Shown: piece by piece, positions 1 through 11,327 of the stretch | Position numbering within the stretch: the first letter of the stretch is position 1 | How the letters are laid out: each line of letters begins with the position of its first letter | Assembly (NCBI GenBank): GCA_902634455.1 | Contig: CACPKQ010000001.1 | Span: 124,001 to 188,000, forward strand | DNA length: 64,000 nt | Source of the DNA: an uncultured Pelagibacteraceae bacterium | Lineage (GTDB): Bacteria; Pseudomonadota; Alphaproteobacteria; Pelagibacterales; Pelagibacteraceae | Reading direction: 5' to 3' | The notes under the pieces: generated by a model | Seen by the model: the letters and a program-made list of their open reading frames with translations, nothing else | Database searches by the model: none | What the model was told of the DNA's origin: nothing | Position numbers and translations under genes: made by a program

Positions 1-1558
1 ACGACAAAGTGAAAAATTTAGGGTTCATTTACTCCAAGGAACCACTGGTTCTGGAAAAACAATTGTATATTTTAATGCAATCAAAAAAAAAATAGATCTT
101 GGATATCAGGGATTAATTTTATTACCTGAAATTGGTTTAACATCTGAATTTGAAAAAAAATTTCAAGAATATTTTGGATTTAATCCAGCTATTTGGCATT
201 CAGGAATATCAAAAAAAAGAAAAAAAATTATTTGGAGTGGTTTAGCATCAAAAAAAATCAAAGTTGTTATTGGTGCTCGTTCAGCACTATTTCTTCCATT
301 TAAAAAACTTGGAATAATAATAGTTGATGAGGAACACGATCAGTCTTTCAAACAGGATGAGGGAGTTATTTATAATGCAAGAGATATGGCTATATCTAGA
401 GCCTATTTTGAAAACATTCCAATAAATCTTATAACCGCAGTTCCTTCAATAGAATCATACGCAAATATTAAAAAAGAAAAATATTCTTTATCAAGATTAA
501 TTCATAGATATCAAAATGCAAAACTTCCCTCACATGAAATTATTAATTTACAAAAGTATAAACTTTCCAATCAATCTTGGATTTCTTCTAAAACATATGA
601 AAAAGTTAAATATCATTTGCAACGAGGAGATCAGATACTTTTTTTTCTTAACAGAAGAGGATTTTCTCCATATGTTTTATGCAAAAATTGTTTAAAAGTT
701 TATTCCTGTCCAAATTGTTCAATTAATTTAGTTTATCATAAAAATAAAAAAAATCTTTTATGTCATTATTGTGGCTTTAAAACTATTTTAAAAAGAGAAT
801 GCGAAAGAAATATAAGTGGAAGTTGTCAATTTGTATTTAGTGGACCAGGAGTAGAGAGAATTCAAGAAGAAGTGAATAAATTATTTCCTACATATAAATC
901 TATAATATTTTCAAGTGATACAATGAATAAAAAATCTTCTTCCGAAATTTTAAAAAAAATTTTTAATAATGAAATTAAAATTTTAATTGGTACTCAGCTT
1001 ATTTCTAAAGGTTTTCACTTTCCAAAATTAAATTGTATTGTCGTATTAGATATTGATTTTTCATCTTTGGGTCATGATTTAAGGGGAGGGGAAAAAAATC
1101 TGCAACTTTACCATCAGTTGTCAGGTAGAGCAGGTAGAACAGGAAGCCCTTCAACTGTATATTTTCAAACATATAATTTAAATCAAGAAGCTATATCTCA
1201 AATAACAAACGAAGATCCATTTAATTTTTTAGATCAAGAATTAAATTTAAGAAAAAAAAACAATCTACCTCCTTATGAAAGATTTGTTTCTTTAATTCTT
1301 ACATCTCCAAATGAAAAAAAATTAGAATCTGAAGCAATAAGATTAAGAGATTATTTGTTTAAAAAGTTAAATGGTAGAATTTTAGGACCAGTAAATGCAT
1401 CAATCTATAGAATAAAAAAACAATATAGAAATAGATTGCTTATCAGATCTAAAAAAACACCGAAAATTCAAAAATCACTTACTTTAGCTTTGAAAGATTT
1501 TAAATTAGGTTCAGGAATAAAACTGACAGTTGATGTTGATCCAATAAGCTTTAATTAG
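1..1558 (+). CDS. priA: Primosomal replication-restart helicase PriA, C-terminal part (5' end outside window)
   Basis: Superfamily 2 DNA helicase that reloads the replisome at stalled forks. The ORF track starts at an internal ATG (386), but the same frame is open back to base 2 and encodes the Walker A loop GTTGSGKT and the DEEH box, so the gene enters from the left edge. Downstream come the zinc-binding region (CKNC, CPNC, CHYCG), the helicase motif with LIGTQLISKGFHFP, and the QLSGRAGRTG motif. The fourth zinc pair is odd: the usual C-x2-C appears as CERN followed by a Cys further on. In alphaproteobacteria priA commonly lies just upstream of atpH, as here. The family assignment is secure; the N-terminal DNA-binding domain is not visible. 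Confidence 0.95.
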   Translation, partial: RQSEKFRVHLLQGTTGSGKTIVYFNAIKKKIDLGYQGLILLPEIGLTSEFEKKFQEYFGFNPAIWHSGISKKRKKIIWSGLASKKIKVVIGARSALFLPFKKLGIIIVDEEHDQSFKQDEGVIYNARDMAISRAYFENIPINLITAVPSIESYANIKKEKYSLSRLIHRYQNAKLPSHEIINLQKYKLSNQSWISSKTYEKVKYHLQRGDQILFFLNRRGFSPYVLCKNCLKVYSCPNCSINLVYHKNKKNLLCHYCGFKTILKRECERNISGSCQFVFSGPGVERIQEEVNKLFPTYKSIIFSSDTMNKKSSSEILKKIFNNEIKILIGTQLISKGFHFPKLNCIVVLDIDFSSLGHDLRGGEKNLQLYHQLSGRAGRTGSPSTVYFQTYNLNQEAISQITNEDPFNFLDQELNLRKKNNLPPYERFVSLILTSPNEKKLESEAIRLRDYLFKKLNGRILGPVNASIYRIKKQYRNRLLIRSKKTPKIQKSLTLALKDFKLGSGIKLTVDVDPISFN

Positions 1559-1588
1559 TGTTGTAAAAATATCTATTTATGCCATTCT

Positions 1589-1605
1589 GTCGCTTGAAGA
1601 GCGAC
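1589..1605. repeat. Short GC-rich hairpin between priA and atpH
   Basis: A perfect 6-bp inverted repeat, GTCGCT / AGCGAC, with a 5-base loop lies in the 107-bp gap between priA and atpH. It stands out because the surroundings are almost pure A/T. No T-run follows on either strand, so it is not a standard intrinsic terminator. It could be an mRNA-stabilising or processing hairpin, or a protein site. I cannot identify a convincing promoter for the atp operon in the same gap. Confidence 0.45.
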
Positions 1606-1665
1606 TACTGTTATGCTAATTAAATTCAACTTTTTTAAATCTTCTTAAGTAATAAGGGTATTAAA

Positions 1666-2223
1666 TTGAGCGAAAAAAATAATTTTTCAGTAACAGTTGT
1701 AAACAGCTATTCTCAGGCATTGTATGAGTTAGCTACAGAAAATAAATCAATAGATTTAATTGAGACACAGGTTAATGCCGTTATAGAACTTATTACACAA
1801 AGTTCAGATTTTAGACTTTTAATTAAAGATCCAACGCATACAAAAGATACTCAAATAAATGTAGTTAATTTAATTGCCGAAAAATTTGAATTTAATGAAT
1901 TATTAAAAAAATTTATGAATTTTTTAATTATCAAAAGAAGGTTCTTTAATATTAAAAAAATACTTAAGGATTTTTTGGTTATTTGTTCAAATAAACGTGG
2001 AGAAATTCATGCAAAGCTTACAGTGGGAAAAAAACTAAATAATCAAGAAATTGAAAAAATTAAATCTGAATTAATTCAAAACTTTGGTTCAAATATAAAA
2101 CTAGAATACAAGTATGATCCTAATCTAATTGGTGGTTTAATTATTCAGATAGGTAGCATAATGATAGATACTTCAATAAAAAATAAATTACAAAAAATTG
2201 AAAATAAAATGATAGGTGCTTAA
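1666..2223 (+). CDS. atpH: F1F0 ATP synthase subunit delta
   Basis: Peripheral-stalk subunit that joins the F1 head (via the N-terminus of alpha) to the F0 stator at the cytoplasmic face of the inner membrane. It is 185 aa, the usual length, with the N-terminal helical pattern (SYSQALYELA) and the C-terminal GGLIIQIG motif of the OSCP/delta family. The start is a TTG at 1666; no in-frame ATG fits, and AAGGG sits a few bases upstream. It is the first gene of atpHAGDC and its stop abuts the atpA start. The F0 genes are not in the window, the normal split arrangement of alphaproteobacteria. Confidence 0.95.
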   Translation: MSEKNNFSVTVVNSYSQALYELATENKSIDLIETQVNAVIELITQSSDFRLLIKDPTHTKDTQINVVNLIAEKFEFNELLKKFMNFLIIKRRFFNIKKILKDFLVICSNKRGEIHAKLTVGKKLNNQEIEKIKSELIQNFGSNIKLEYKYDPNLIGGLIIQIGSIMIDTSIKNKLQKIENKMIGA

Positions 2224-3759
2224 ATGGAAATAAATCCTTCTGAAGTAACAAAAATTTTAAAAGAGCAAATAAAAAAATTTGGCGATAAAGCCGAAGTTTC
2301 CGAAGTTGGTCAAGTTTTATCAGTAGGTGATGGTATAGCAAGAATTTATGGATTAGATAATGTACAAGCTGGAGAAATGGTAGAATTTTCTGATGGATCT
2401 AAAGGTATGGCTCTTAACTTAGAGAGTGATAATGTTGGTGTGGTAATATTTGGAGAAGATAGAGCTATAAAAGAAGGAGATATAGTTAAAAGAACAGGTG
2501 CTATAGTTGATACACCTGTAGGAAAGGAATTGCTTGGCAGAGTTGTTGACGGATTGGGAAACCCAATTGACGGAAAAGGTGCTTTGGATAAAGGAGTTAA
2601 AAGAAATAGAGTTGAGATAAAAGCTCCTGGAATCATTCCAAGAAAATCAGTTAGTGAGCCAATGCAAACAGGACTTAAGTCAGTTGATAGCCTTGTACCA
2701 ATTGGAAGAGGGCAACGAGAATTAATTATTGGTGATAGACAAACAGGAAAAACAGCTGTTGCAATTGATACAATAATAAATCAAAAAAAAATAAATGAAT
2801 CTAACGATGAAAAACAAAAATTATATTGTGTTTATGTAGCAATAGGTCAAAAAAGATCAACAGTAAGACAAATTGAAAAAACTTTAGAGGAAGCAGGAGC
2901 AATGGAATATACCACAATAGTTGCGGCTACAGCCTCAGATGCTGCTCCATTACAATTTTTAGCACCTTATACAGGATGTGCTATGGGAGAATATTTTAGG
3001 GATAATGGAATGCATGCTTTAATTATATATGATGATCTGTCTAAGCAGGCTGTAGCTTATAGACAAATGTCTCTATTATTAAGAAGACCTCCAGGAAGAG
3101 AGGCCTATCCTGGTGATGTTTTTTATTTACATAGCAGATTACTTGAAAGAGCAGCTAAGCTAAGCGATGAGCATGGAGGCGGATCTTTAACAGCACTTCC
3201 AATAATTGAAACACAAGGTGGTGATGTTTCTGCTTTTATACCTACAAATGTTATATCGATTACAGATGGTCAAATATTTCTTGAGACAAATTTATTTAAT
3301 CAAGGAATTAGACCTGCAATTAACGTGGGCCTGTCCGTATCTAGAGTTGGTTCATCAGCTCAAACTAAGGCTATGAAAAAAGTTTCAGGATCGATGAAAT
3401 TAGAACTTGCACAATATAGAGAAATGGCAGCATTTGCACAATTTGGTTCTGATTTAGATGCATCTACCCAAAAACTTTTGAATAGAGGCTCTAAATTAAC
3501 TGAACTTTTAAAGCAAAAACAATTTTCTCCAATGACTGTTTCCGAGCAAGTGATTTCAGTTTTTTGCGGAGTCAGAGGTTATTTAGATGATGTAGATCTA
3601 AATAAAATTGCGGAATTTGAGTTAAAAATTATTGAAAGATGCAAATCTACGAAACCTGAGATTTTAGAATCAATATCAAGCTCAGGAAAGCTCGAAGAAG
3701 ATACTGAAAAATTATTAGTTGAAATAATAACTGAATTTAAAAAAAATTTTAATTCTTAA
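2224..3759 (+). CDS. atpA: F1F0 ATP synthase subunit alpha
   Basis: Non-catalytic nucleotide-binding subunit of the F1 hexamer. At 511 aa it is full length. Walker A GDRQTGKT lies near residues 170-177 and the alpha signature [10 protein letters not shown] follows in the second half. The N-terminal beta-barrel and C-terminal helical domain are both present. The gene follows atpH without a gap and is separated from atpG by a single base, so the subunits are probably translated in a coupled manner from one transcript. The high conservation and canonical motifs leave no real alternative. Confidence 0.99.
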   Translation: MEINPSEVTKILKEQIKKFGDKAEVSEVGQVLSVGDGIARIYGLDNVQAGEMVEFSDGSKGMALNLESDNVGVVIFGEDRAIKEGDIVKRTGAIVDTPVGKELLGRVVDGLGNPIDGKGALDKGVKRNRVEIKAPGIIPRKSVSEPMQTGLKSVDSLVPIGRGQRELIIGDRQTGKTAVAIDTIINQKKINESNDEKQKLYCVYVAIGQKRSTVRQIEKTLEEAGAMEYTTIVAATASDAAPLQFLAPYTGCAMGEYFRDNGMHALIIYDDLSKQAVAYRQMSLLLRRPPGREAYPGDVFYLHSRLLERAAKLSDEHGGGSLTALPIIETQGGDVSAFIPTNVISITDGQIFLETNLFNQGIRPAINVGLSVSRVGSSAQTKAMKKVSGSMKLELAQYREMAAFAQFGSDLDASTQKLLNRGSKLTELLKQKQFSPMTVSEQVISVFCGVRGYLDDVDLNKIAEFELKIIERCKSTKPEILESISSSGKLEEDTEKLLVEIITEFKKNFNS

Positions 3760-3760
3760 A

Positions 3761-6059
<2,299 letters not shown>

Positions 6060-6060
<1 letters not shown>

Positions 6061-6458
6061 TGAGCGAAGAATTTAAGATAGAAATAGTAAATCCTGAAAA
6101 ATCTTTTTTATCTAAAGAAGATATTACAGAAGTTGTGATCCCAGCTTTTGAAGGTGAAATGGGAATACTAAAAGATCATATTTCTATTATTTCATTTCTA
6201 AAACCTGGGATAATTAAGATTTACTCAAAGTTGGGCGAAGATAAGTACTATGTTGAAGATGGTATTATAGAATTTAAGAATAACTGTTTGTCAATTTTAA
6301 CAAGTGATATTTTTGATATTAAAAAAATTGATAAAAATTTTATTAGTGAAAGTTTGTTAAAAGCTGAGAAAGAAACACAAAACAAAGATATTTCTGATCA
6401 AGCAAAATATTTAATAGATCAAAAAATCGAAGTTTTAAAATCTTTAAGTTTAAATTAG
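6060..6458 (+). CDS. atpC: F1F0 ATP synthase subunit epsilon
   Basis: Rotor-associated subunit that couples gamma to the c-ring and can inhibit ATP hydrolysis. It is 132 aa, with the N-terminal beta-sandwich (FKIEIVNPEKSF, VVIPAFEGEMGILKDH) and a C-terminal two-helix region. It starts inside the atpD stop codon and is the last gene of the F1 operon. The 3' end overlaps the convergent rppH gene by 4 bases, so any terminator must lie inside coding sequence. A separate zeta-type inhibitor is encoded at 39103. Confidence 0.95.
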
Positions 6459-6931
6459 TATAATATTTTTTTTATTTCCTGTTTAAGTTTATTATAAACT
6501 TCAACTTTAAAATTTACAGCTATTTTTGGCAAATCTTCTAAATCAATCCATTTCCAATCTAAAAATTCAGGCTTAATAGTATTTATATTAATTTCGTTGT
6601 CATTACCTAAAAATCTCATTATGAACCATTTTTGTATTTGACCTTTAAATTTACCTTTCCAAATAATTCCTATTAAGTGATCTGGCAATATATATGTAAG
6701 TTTTTTGTCAATTTCTTTAATAAGCTCTACATTAACTATACTTGTTTCTTCTTTTAATTCTCTTAAAGCGGCTTGATAATAATTTTCTCCTTTATCGAGA
6801 CCTCCTTGTGGCATTTGCCAAAAGTTTTTTGGGTTGTCTATTCTTTTTGCTACAAATATTTTATTTTTATTATTTAACAATACTATTCCCACTCCACTTC
6901 TAAGTGGAAGATTCTTATGATTTTTTTTCAT
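6455..6931 (-). CDS. rppH: RNA pyrophosphohydrolase (Nudix)
   Basis: Nudix hydrolase of the RppH/NudH group, which converts 5'-triphosphate mRNA ends to monophosphates and so starts RNase E decay; the family also cleaves diadenosine polyphosphates. It is 158 aa. The Nudix box GGLDKGENYYQAALRELKEE is complete, and the RSGVGIVLLN start and WQMPQGGLD context are characteristic of RppH rather than other Nudix enzymes. It is the last gene of a minus-strand run behind ctpA, a pairing common in alphaproteobacteria. The 3' end overlaps atpC by 4 bases. Confidence 0.93.
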   Translation of the reverse strand: MKKNHKNLPLRSGVGIVLLNNKNKIFVAKRIDNPKNFWQMPQGGLDKGENYYQAALRELKEETSIVNVELIKEIDKKLTYILPDHLIGIIWKGKFKGQIQKWFIMRFLGNDNEININTIKPEFLDWKWIDLEDLPKIAVNFKVEVYNKLKQEIKKILY

Positions 6932-6933
6932 TA

Positions 6934-8076
6934 TTACCCGTTAAGTAGTTTAACTGCGAAATCTAATTGGTTATCCGTTTCAGTATTGATTCTAAATTCA
7001 TCAGAACTTTCTGCAACCTCTATATCAGGAGTTACACCTACCTCAGAAATTGATTTTCCAGATGGTAAATAATATTTCGATATAGTTAATCTTATTGCAC
7101 CATTATTTTTTAATGGAATTACTGACTGCACAGATCCTTTTCCATAGGAACTCTCTCCTATTAATATTGCTCTTTTGTGATCTTGCAAAGCACCGGCAAC
7201 TATTTCTGCTGCAGAAGCAGAGCCATAATTAATTAAAACAACTAAAGTTTTACCATCAATCAAGTCTCCATTTTTTGCAAACCACTTTCTGTTTTCTATA
7301 CTTTTCCTACCTTTAGTTGAAACTATTTCCCCATGATTTAAAAAAAAATCAGATATTTTAATTGCCTGTGATAATAATCCTCCCGGGTTATTTCTTAAAT
7401 CTAAAATATATTTATTTATTTTGTTTTCTTTTTTAAATTTATTAAGATTTTTTTTAATCTGATCTGAGCTATTTTCATTAAATGACGTTAGTCTAAGGTA
7501 ACCAACTTTATCATCAATGATTTTTGTTTTAACAGATTTTACTTCAATTATTTCTCTTGTGATATTAAAAACTATTGCTTTTTTTTTACCTATTCTTCTC
7601 ACAGTTATTTCAATATCGCTTCCAACTGGACCTCTCATTAAATCAACTGCTTCTGATAATGATTTGCCTTGGACTTGAGTATCATTAATTTTAACAATAT
7701 AATCTCCAGCTTTAACTCCCACTCTTTCAGCAGGAGAATTATCAATAGGAGAAATTACCTTTACTACTCCAGCCTCCATACTAACTTCTATTCCTAGTCC
7801 TCCAAATTTTCCACTAGTTTCAGTTTGCATTTCTTTAAAAATTTCTGGAGACATGTAGGCAGAATATGGATCTAAAGATTGTAGAACGCCATTAATAGCT
7901 GCATCCATAACATCGCTTTGGTTTATTTCTTCTACATATTCATTATTTATTTTATCTAAAACTTCTCCAAACAAATCAATTTTATCATATATATTTTTTT
8001 CATTTGCTAAAATTCCAAAACTACTAAAACAGAGAGTTGTTAAAGTTATAAAAATTATTTTAATTTTTTTAATCAT
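6934..8076 (-). CDS. ctpA: C-terminal processing peptidase (S41, PDZ)
   Basis: Periplasmic serine protease of the CtpA/Prc family that trims or degrades envelope proteins. It is 380 aa: an N-terminal hydrophobic signal peptide (about residues 1-25), a PDZ domain at about 90-165 (GGLGIEV, VKAGDYIVKIND), then the S41 catalytic core. The catalytic dyad fits Ser288 in YGSASAAE and Lys313 in YGKGSVQ, with the family spacing of 25. DLRNNPGGLL is the usual core motif. The start overlaps rsfS by 4 bases, indicating coupled translation. Confidence 0.95.
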   Translation of the reverse strand: MIKKIKIIFITLTTLCFSSFGILANEKNIYDKIDLFGEVLDKINNEYVEEINQSDVMDAAINGVLQSLDPYSAYMSPEIFKEMQTETSGKFGGLGIEVSMEAGVVKVISPIDNSPAERVGVKAGDYIVKINDTQVQGKSLSEAVDLMRGPVGSDIEITVRRIGKKKAIVFNITREIIEVKSVKTKIIDDKVGYLRLTSFNENSSDQIKKNLNKFKKENKINKYILDLRNNPGGLLSQAIKISDFFLNHGEIVSTKGRKSIENRKWFAKNGDLIDGKTLVVLINYGSASAAEIVAGALQDHKRAILIGESSYGKGSVQSVIPLKNNGAIRLTISKYYLPSGKSISEVGVTPDIEVAESSDEFRINTETDNQLDFAVKLLNG

Positions 8077-8423
8077 ATTATTAACTTTTCTTTAGGAATT
8101 AACTCCGACCACATTTTTTCTAATTCATAAAATTTTCTTTTTTGTGGATTAAAAATATGGACGATTAAATCTATACCATCTATTAATTTCCAATCATTAC
8201 TATTTTTACCTTCTATTTTTGAGTTAATAATGCCATTTTTTTTAAATTCCTCCAATACTTGCTCTGAAAGAGCCTGAATATGTCTTGATGAAGTACCACT
8301 TGCAATAATCATGTAATCTGCGACAGAAGATTTATTTGCAAGATCTATTGAAACTATATCAAGAGCTTTATTCGAATCCAGGGTATCAATAATTTTTTTT
8401 TTTAGATTCGCAATTTTATCCAT
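8073..8423 (-). CDS. rsfS: Ribosome silencing factor RsfS
   Basis: Binds ribosomal protein L14 and blocks 30S-50S joining, shutting translation down in starvation. It is 116 aa with the family motifs IASGTSSRHIQALSE and EGKNSNDWKLIDGIDLIVHIF. It lies between nadD and ctpA. In many alphaproteobacteria rlmH sits immediately after rsfS, but here ctpA follows with a 4-base overlap, so rlmH is absent from this position. Confidence 0.94.
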   Translation of the reverse strand: MDKIANLKKKIIDTLDSNKALDIVSIDLANKSSVADYMIIASGTSSRHIQALSEQVLEEFKKNGIINSKIEGKNSNDWKLIDGIDLIVHIFNPQKRKFYELEKMWSELIPKEKLII

Positions 8424-8440
8424 TAATTATTTTAAGATTA

Positions 8441-8968
8441 TCAAATTTTTCTTAATTTAGAAGAAGAAATATTGACTTTTTTAAAAGTAATATATTTTAA
8501 TCTTTTCTTATTATATTTTTTGTAAGCTATTGATTTTAATGACTTAGCTTTATAATTTTTTCTATCAAAAACTAATATGTTACAATTTGATAAAATTTCT
8601 TTCCATCCAACCCACTTATGAAAATTGATTAGGTTATCTGCACCCATAATGAAATATATTTCTATATTTTTTTTCTTTTTTTTAATAAAATTTATAAGTT
8701 TAATTGTTTTATTTGATTTAATTTTATCTTCAAAGTAATCAACCTTAATAAATTTATTTTTGCAAGTTAATTTTTTTGCAAAACTTATTCTTTCTTTTAA
8801 ACTTAAGCTACTTTTATTTTTAAAAGGATTTTTTTTAGTAATAGCCCATATTATTTTTTTTAAATCAAATCTTTTTTTAGCTTCTTTAGAAATTTTTAGA
8901 TGTCCGATATGCGCTGGATCAAAAGTTCCACCCAAGATACCTATTTTATTTTTAATTATTTTACTCAA
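8441..8968 (-). CDS. nadD: Nicotinate-nucleotide adenylyltransferase
   Basis: Transfers AMP from ATP to nicotinate mononucleotide, making deamido-NAD+ in NAD synthesis. It is 175 aa, a little short for the family. GILGGTFDPAHIGHL is the nucleotidyltransferase GxFxPxHxGH motif. FIMGADNLINFHKW is typical of NadD, and the C-terminal KVNISSSKLR corresponds to the ISSTxIR motif. It lies in the usual proB-proA-nadD-rsfS order, one base after proA. Length and position both support the assignment. Confidence 0.94.
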   Translation of the reverse strand: MSKIIKNKIGILGGTFDPAHIGHLKISKEAKKRFDLKKIIWAITKKNPFKNKSSLSLKERISFAKKLTCKNKFIKVDYFEDKIKSNKTIKLINFIKKKKKNIEIYFIMGADNLINFHKWVGWKEILSNCNILVFDRKNYKAKSLKSIAYKKYNKKRLKYITFKKVNISSSKLRKI

Positions 8969-8969
8969 A

Positions 8970-10220
8970 CTATTTTCTAACCTGCCCTGATCCTAGTACT
9001 TCATATTTATATGTTACAAGTTGATTTAATCCAACAGGTCCTCTAGGAGGAAGTTTATTTGTTGAAATTCCAACCTCTCCTCCAAATCCAAACTCTCCTC
9101 CATCTGCAAATTGAGTAGAAGAATTGTGTATAGCAATGGAGCTTTTAACATTTTTTAAAAAGTATTGAGCGTTTTTTTTATTATTTGAAATAATTGCATC
9201 AGTGTGCATTGTACCATACTTATTAATATGCTTTACAGCTTCATCAACATTTTTTACTGATTTAACAGAAACCTTTGCCGATAAATATTCTGTTGACCAA
9301 TTTTTCTCGTTTGCATTTAAAGATTTACCGTTAAAAATTTTTTTGATTTTTTTATCTGCATAAATTATACAGTTGTTTGCATTAAGTTTTTTTAAAACAG
9401 GATTTACAAATTTTTTTAAAGATTTTTCATGAAATAAAATTGTTTCAGTTGCTCCACAAATGCTAGTATTTCTTAATTTTGCATTGTGAACAATTTTTTT
9501 GGCAAAATTTAAATTTGCATATTGGTCTATATAAGTATGACAAATGCCTTCCAAATGGCCAATAATTGGAACAACACTAATATTTTGTACTTTTTTAACT
9601 AAGTTTTTACCTCCCCTTGGTATAATTATATCAATATATTTTTTCATGCTTGAAAGCATTAAATCTACTAATTTTCTATTTTTATTTTCAATAAATTGAA
9701 CGTAATTTTGATCAACATTATTAATTTTAAGAGCTTTTCTAAATAAATCGGCAAGAATTTTATTTGAAAAATATGCTTCAGAACCACCTCTTAAAATAAC
9801 ACAATTTCCAGATTTAAAACATAAGCTTGAGATATCCGAGGTTACATTTGGTCTACTTTCGTAGATTACTCCTATAACACCAATTGGAATTGTTACTCTT
9901 TTAATTATTAATCCATTTGGACGTTTCCATTTACTTAGGGTAATATTTGTTGGGTCTTTTAATTTAATTATATTATTAATTGATTTAATGATTTGACTTA
10001 TTTTAGCATCACTTAACTGAAGTCTATCAATTAAGTTTTTTCTCAAACCTTTTTTTATTGCTAGATTAACATCTTTTTTATTTTGTTTAATAATTTGCAA
10101 TTTATTTTTTTTTATTAAATTTAAAAATTTTTTCAAAACTTTGTTTTTTGTTTTATAATTAATTTTATTATTAAGAGCTTTACTAGAATTTTTTCCAATA
10201 GATGCTAAATATTTTTTCAT
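8970..10220 (-). CDS. proA: Glutamate-5-semialdehyde dehydrogenase (gamma-glutamyl phosphate reductase)
   Basis: NADPH-dependent reductase for the second step of proline synthesis. It is 416 aa, normal length. IGVIYESRPNVTSD, IPRGGKNLV, the catalytic-Cys stretch RNTSICGATETILFH and GTMHTDAIIS are all ProA motifs. It follows proB directly, with proA starting at the base after the proB stop, and the two enzymes are known to channel the unstable glutamyl phosphate. The protein is very Lys/Ile/Asn-rich, as elsewhere in the window. Confidence 0.97.
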   Translation of the reverse strand: MKKYLASIGKNSSKALNNKINYKTKNKVLKKFLNLIKKNKLQIIKQNKKDVNLAIKKGLRKNLIDRLQLSDAKISQIIKSINNIIKLKDPTNITLSKWKRPNGLIIKRVTIPIGVIGVIYESRPNVTSDISSLCFKSGNCVILRGGSEAYFSNKILADLFRKALKINNVDQNYVQFIENKNRKLVDLMLSSMKKYIDIIIPRGGKNLVKKVQNISVVPIIGHLEGICHTYIDQYANLNFAKKIVHNAKLRNTSICGATETILFHEKSLKKFVNPVLKKLNANNCIIYADKKIKKIFNGKSLNANEKNWSTEYLSAKVSVKSVKNVDEAVKHINKYGTMHTDAIISNNKKNAQYFLKNVKSSIAIHNSSTQFADGGEFGFGGEVGISTNKLPPRGPVGLNQLVTYKYEVLGSGQVRK

Positions 10221-11327
10221 TTAAACCTCAACCATATCATCTTTATGTATAACTTCAGATTTAGTAATATATCCCAATAATTCACGAATTTTATTGGAAT
10301 GTTGTCCTTTGATTTTTGAAATTTCATCTGATGTAAAAGAACTTAATCCTCTAGCATATTCTTGCATATTTATGTCCATTACTTTTATATGATCTCCTTT
10401 ATTGAACTTTCCATTAACTTTTTTTATACCAGCCGCTAGTAAACTTTTGCCTTTTTTTAAAGCTTTTACTGCTCCATCATCGATTATTAATTCTCCTTTA
10501 GGTGCAATTGAACTTATTATCCATTTTTTTCTAGCATCTAATTTTGAAACTTTAGGTAAAAACCAAGTGCAATTATTTTTATCAAAAATTTTTTTTATAG
10601 GACGTATTGATAAACCATTTGCAATAGCCATAAAACACCCAGATATTTGACAAACTTTTGCAGCATCTATTTTAGTTTTCATTCCTCCAGTTCCATGTTC
10701 ACTTATACTTTTAGTAGCCACTTCTTCTATATTTGAATTTATATTTTTTATATGTCTTATTAATTTTGCGTCACTATAAACTTTTGGATTTTTTGTATAT
10801 AAGCCATTAACATCAGATAATAAAATTAGGCAATCAGCACTAGATATTTGCGCTACTCTAGATGCTAGTCGATCATTATCACCATATTTTATTTCAGTAG
10901 TAGCTATACTATCATTTTCATTTACTATGGGAACAAAACCTAATTTAAATAAATTTTCAAAAGTCCTTTTTGCATTTATTGCACGTCTTCTTTGTTCAGT
11001 ATCTTCTAATGTTAGTAAGATTTGAGATAGATTTATTTTTTTTGAACTAAAAGTTTTTATAAATAAATTCATTAGCTCTATTTGTCCTACTGAAGCAACA
11101 GCTTGGCTTTTATCTAACTTTAGATTTTTTTTATTTAAATTTAATTTTTTACAACCTAAAGCAATAGCTCCGGAGCTGACAATTATAACATTTTTTTTGT
11201 TGTCTAATAATCCTTTTATATCTTTACAAAATTCTGATAACCATTTTTTTCTAATAGTCTTTTTTTTATTAATAAGTAAAGAAGATCCTATTTTTATTAC
11301 AATTGTTTTAGAATTTTTAAGATACAT
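10221..11327 (-). CDS. proB: Glutamate 5-kinase
   Basis: Phosphorylates glutamate, the first and feedback-controlled step of proline synthesis. It is 368 aa with an N-terminal amino-acid-kinase domain (KIGSSLLI, IIVSSGAIALG, NENDSIATTEIKYGDND) and a C-terminal PUA domain (from about residue 280, with IIDDGAVKALKKGKSLLAAGI), the two-domain form found in E. coli. The start overlaps the end of obgE by 11 bases, so proB is probably on the same transcript as obgE, rpmA and rplU. Confidence 0.97.
   Translation of the reverse strand: MYLKNSKTIVIKIGSSLLINKKKTIRKKWLSEFCKDIKGLLDNKKNVIIVSSGAIALGCKKLNLNKKNLKLDKSQAVASVGQIELMNLFIKTFSSKKINLSQILLTLEDTEQRRRAINAKRTFENLFKLGFVPIVNENDSIATTEIKYGDNDRLASRVAQISSADCLILLSDVNGLYTKNPKVYSDAKLIRHIKNINSNIEEVATKSISEHGTGGMKTKIDAAKVCQISGCFMAIANGLSIRPIKKIFDKNNCTWFLPKVSKLDARKKWIISSIAPKGELIIDDGAVKALKKGKSLLAAGIKKVNGKFNKGDHIKVMDINMQEYARGLSSFTSDEISKIKGQHSNKIRELLGYITKSEVIHKDDMVEV

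Noticed and set aside
386-400. ATG at 386 as the true start of the first ORF
   Set aside because: The frame is open upstream to the window edge and encodes Walker A and DEEH helicase motifs, so 386 is internal to priA.
1559-1665. tRNA or intrinsic terminator in the priA-atpH gap
   Set aside because: No cloverleaf or CCA end can be drawn, and the GTCGCT hairpin has no T-run after it.
2346-2636. Antisense ORF of 96 aa inside atpA
   Set aside because: It is a Ser/Pro/Thr-rich mirror of a highly conserved coding region with no family motif, no ribosome site and no conserved neighbour.
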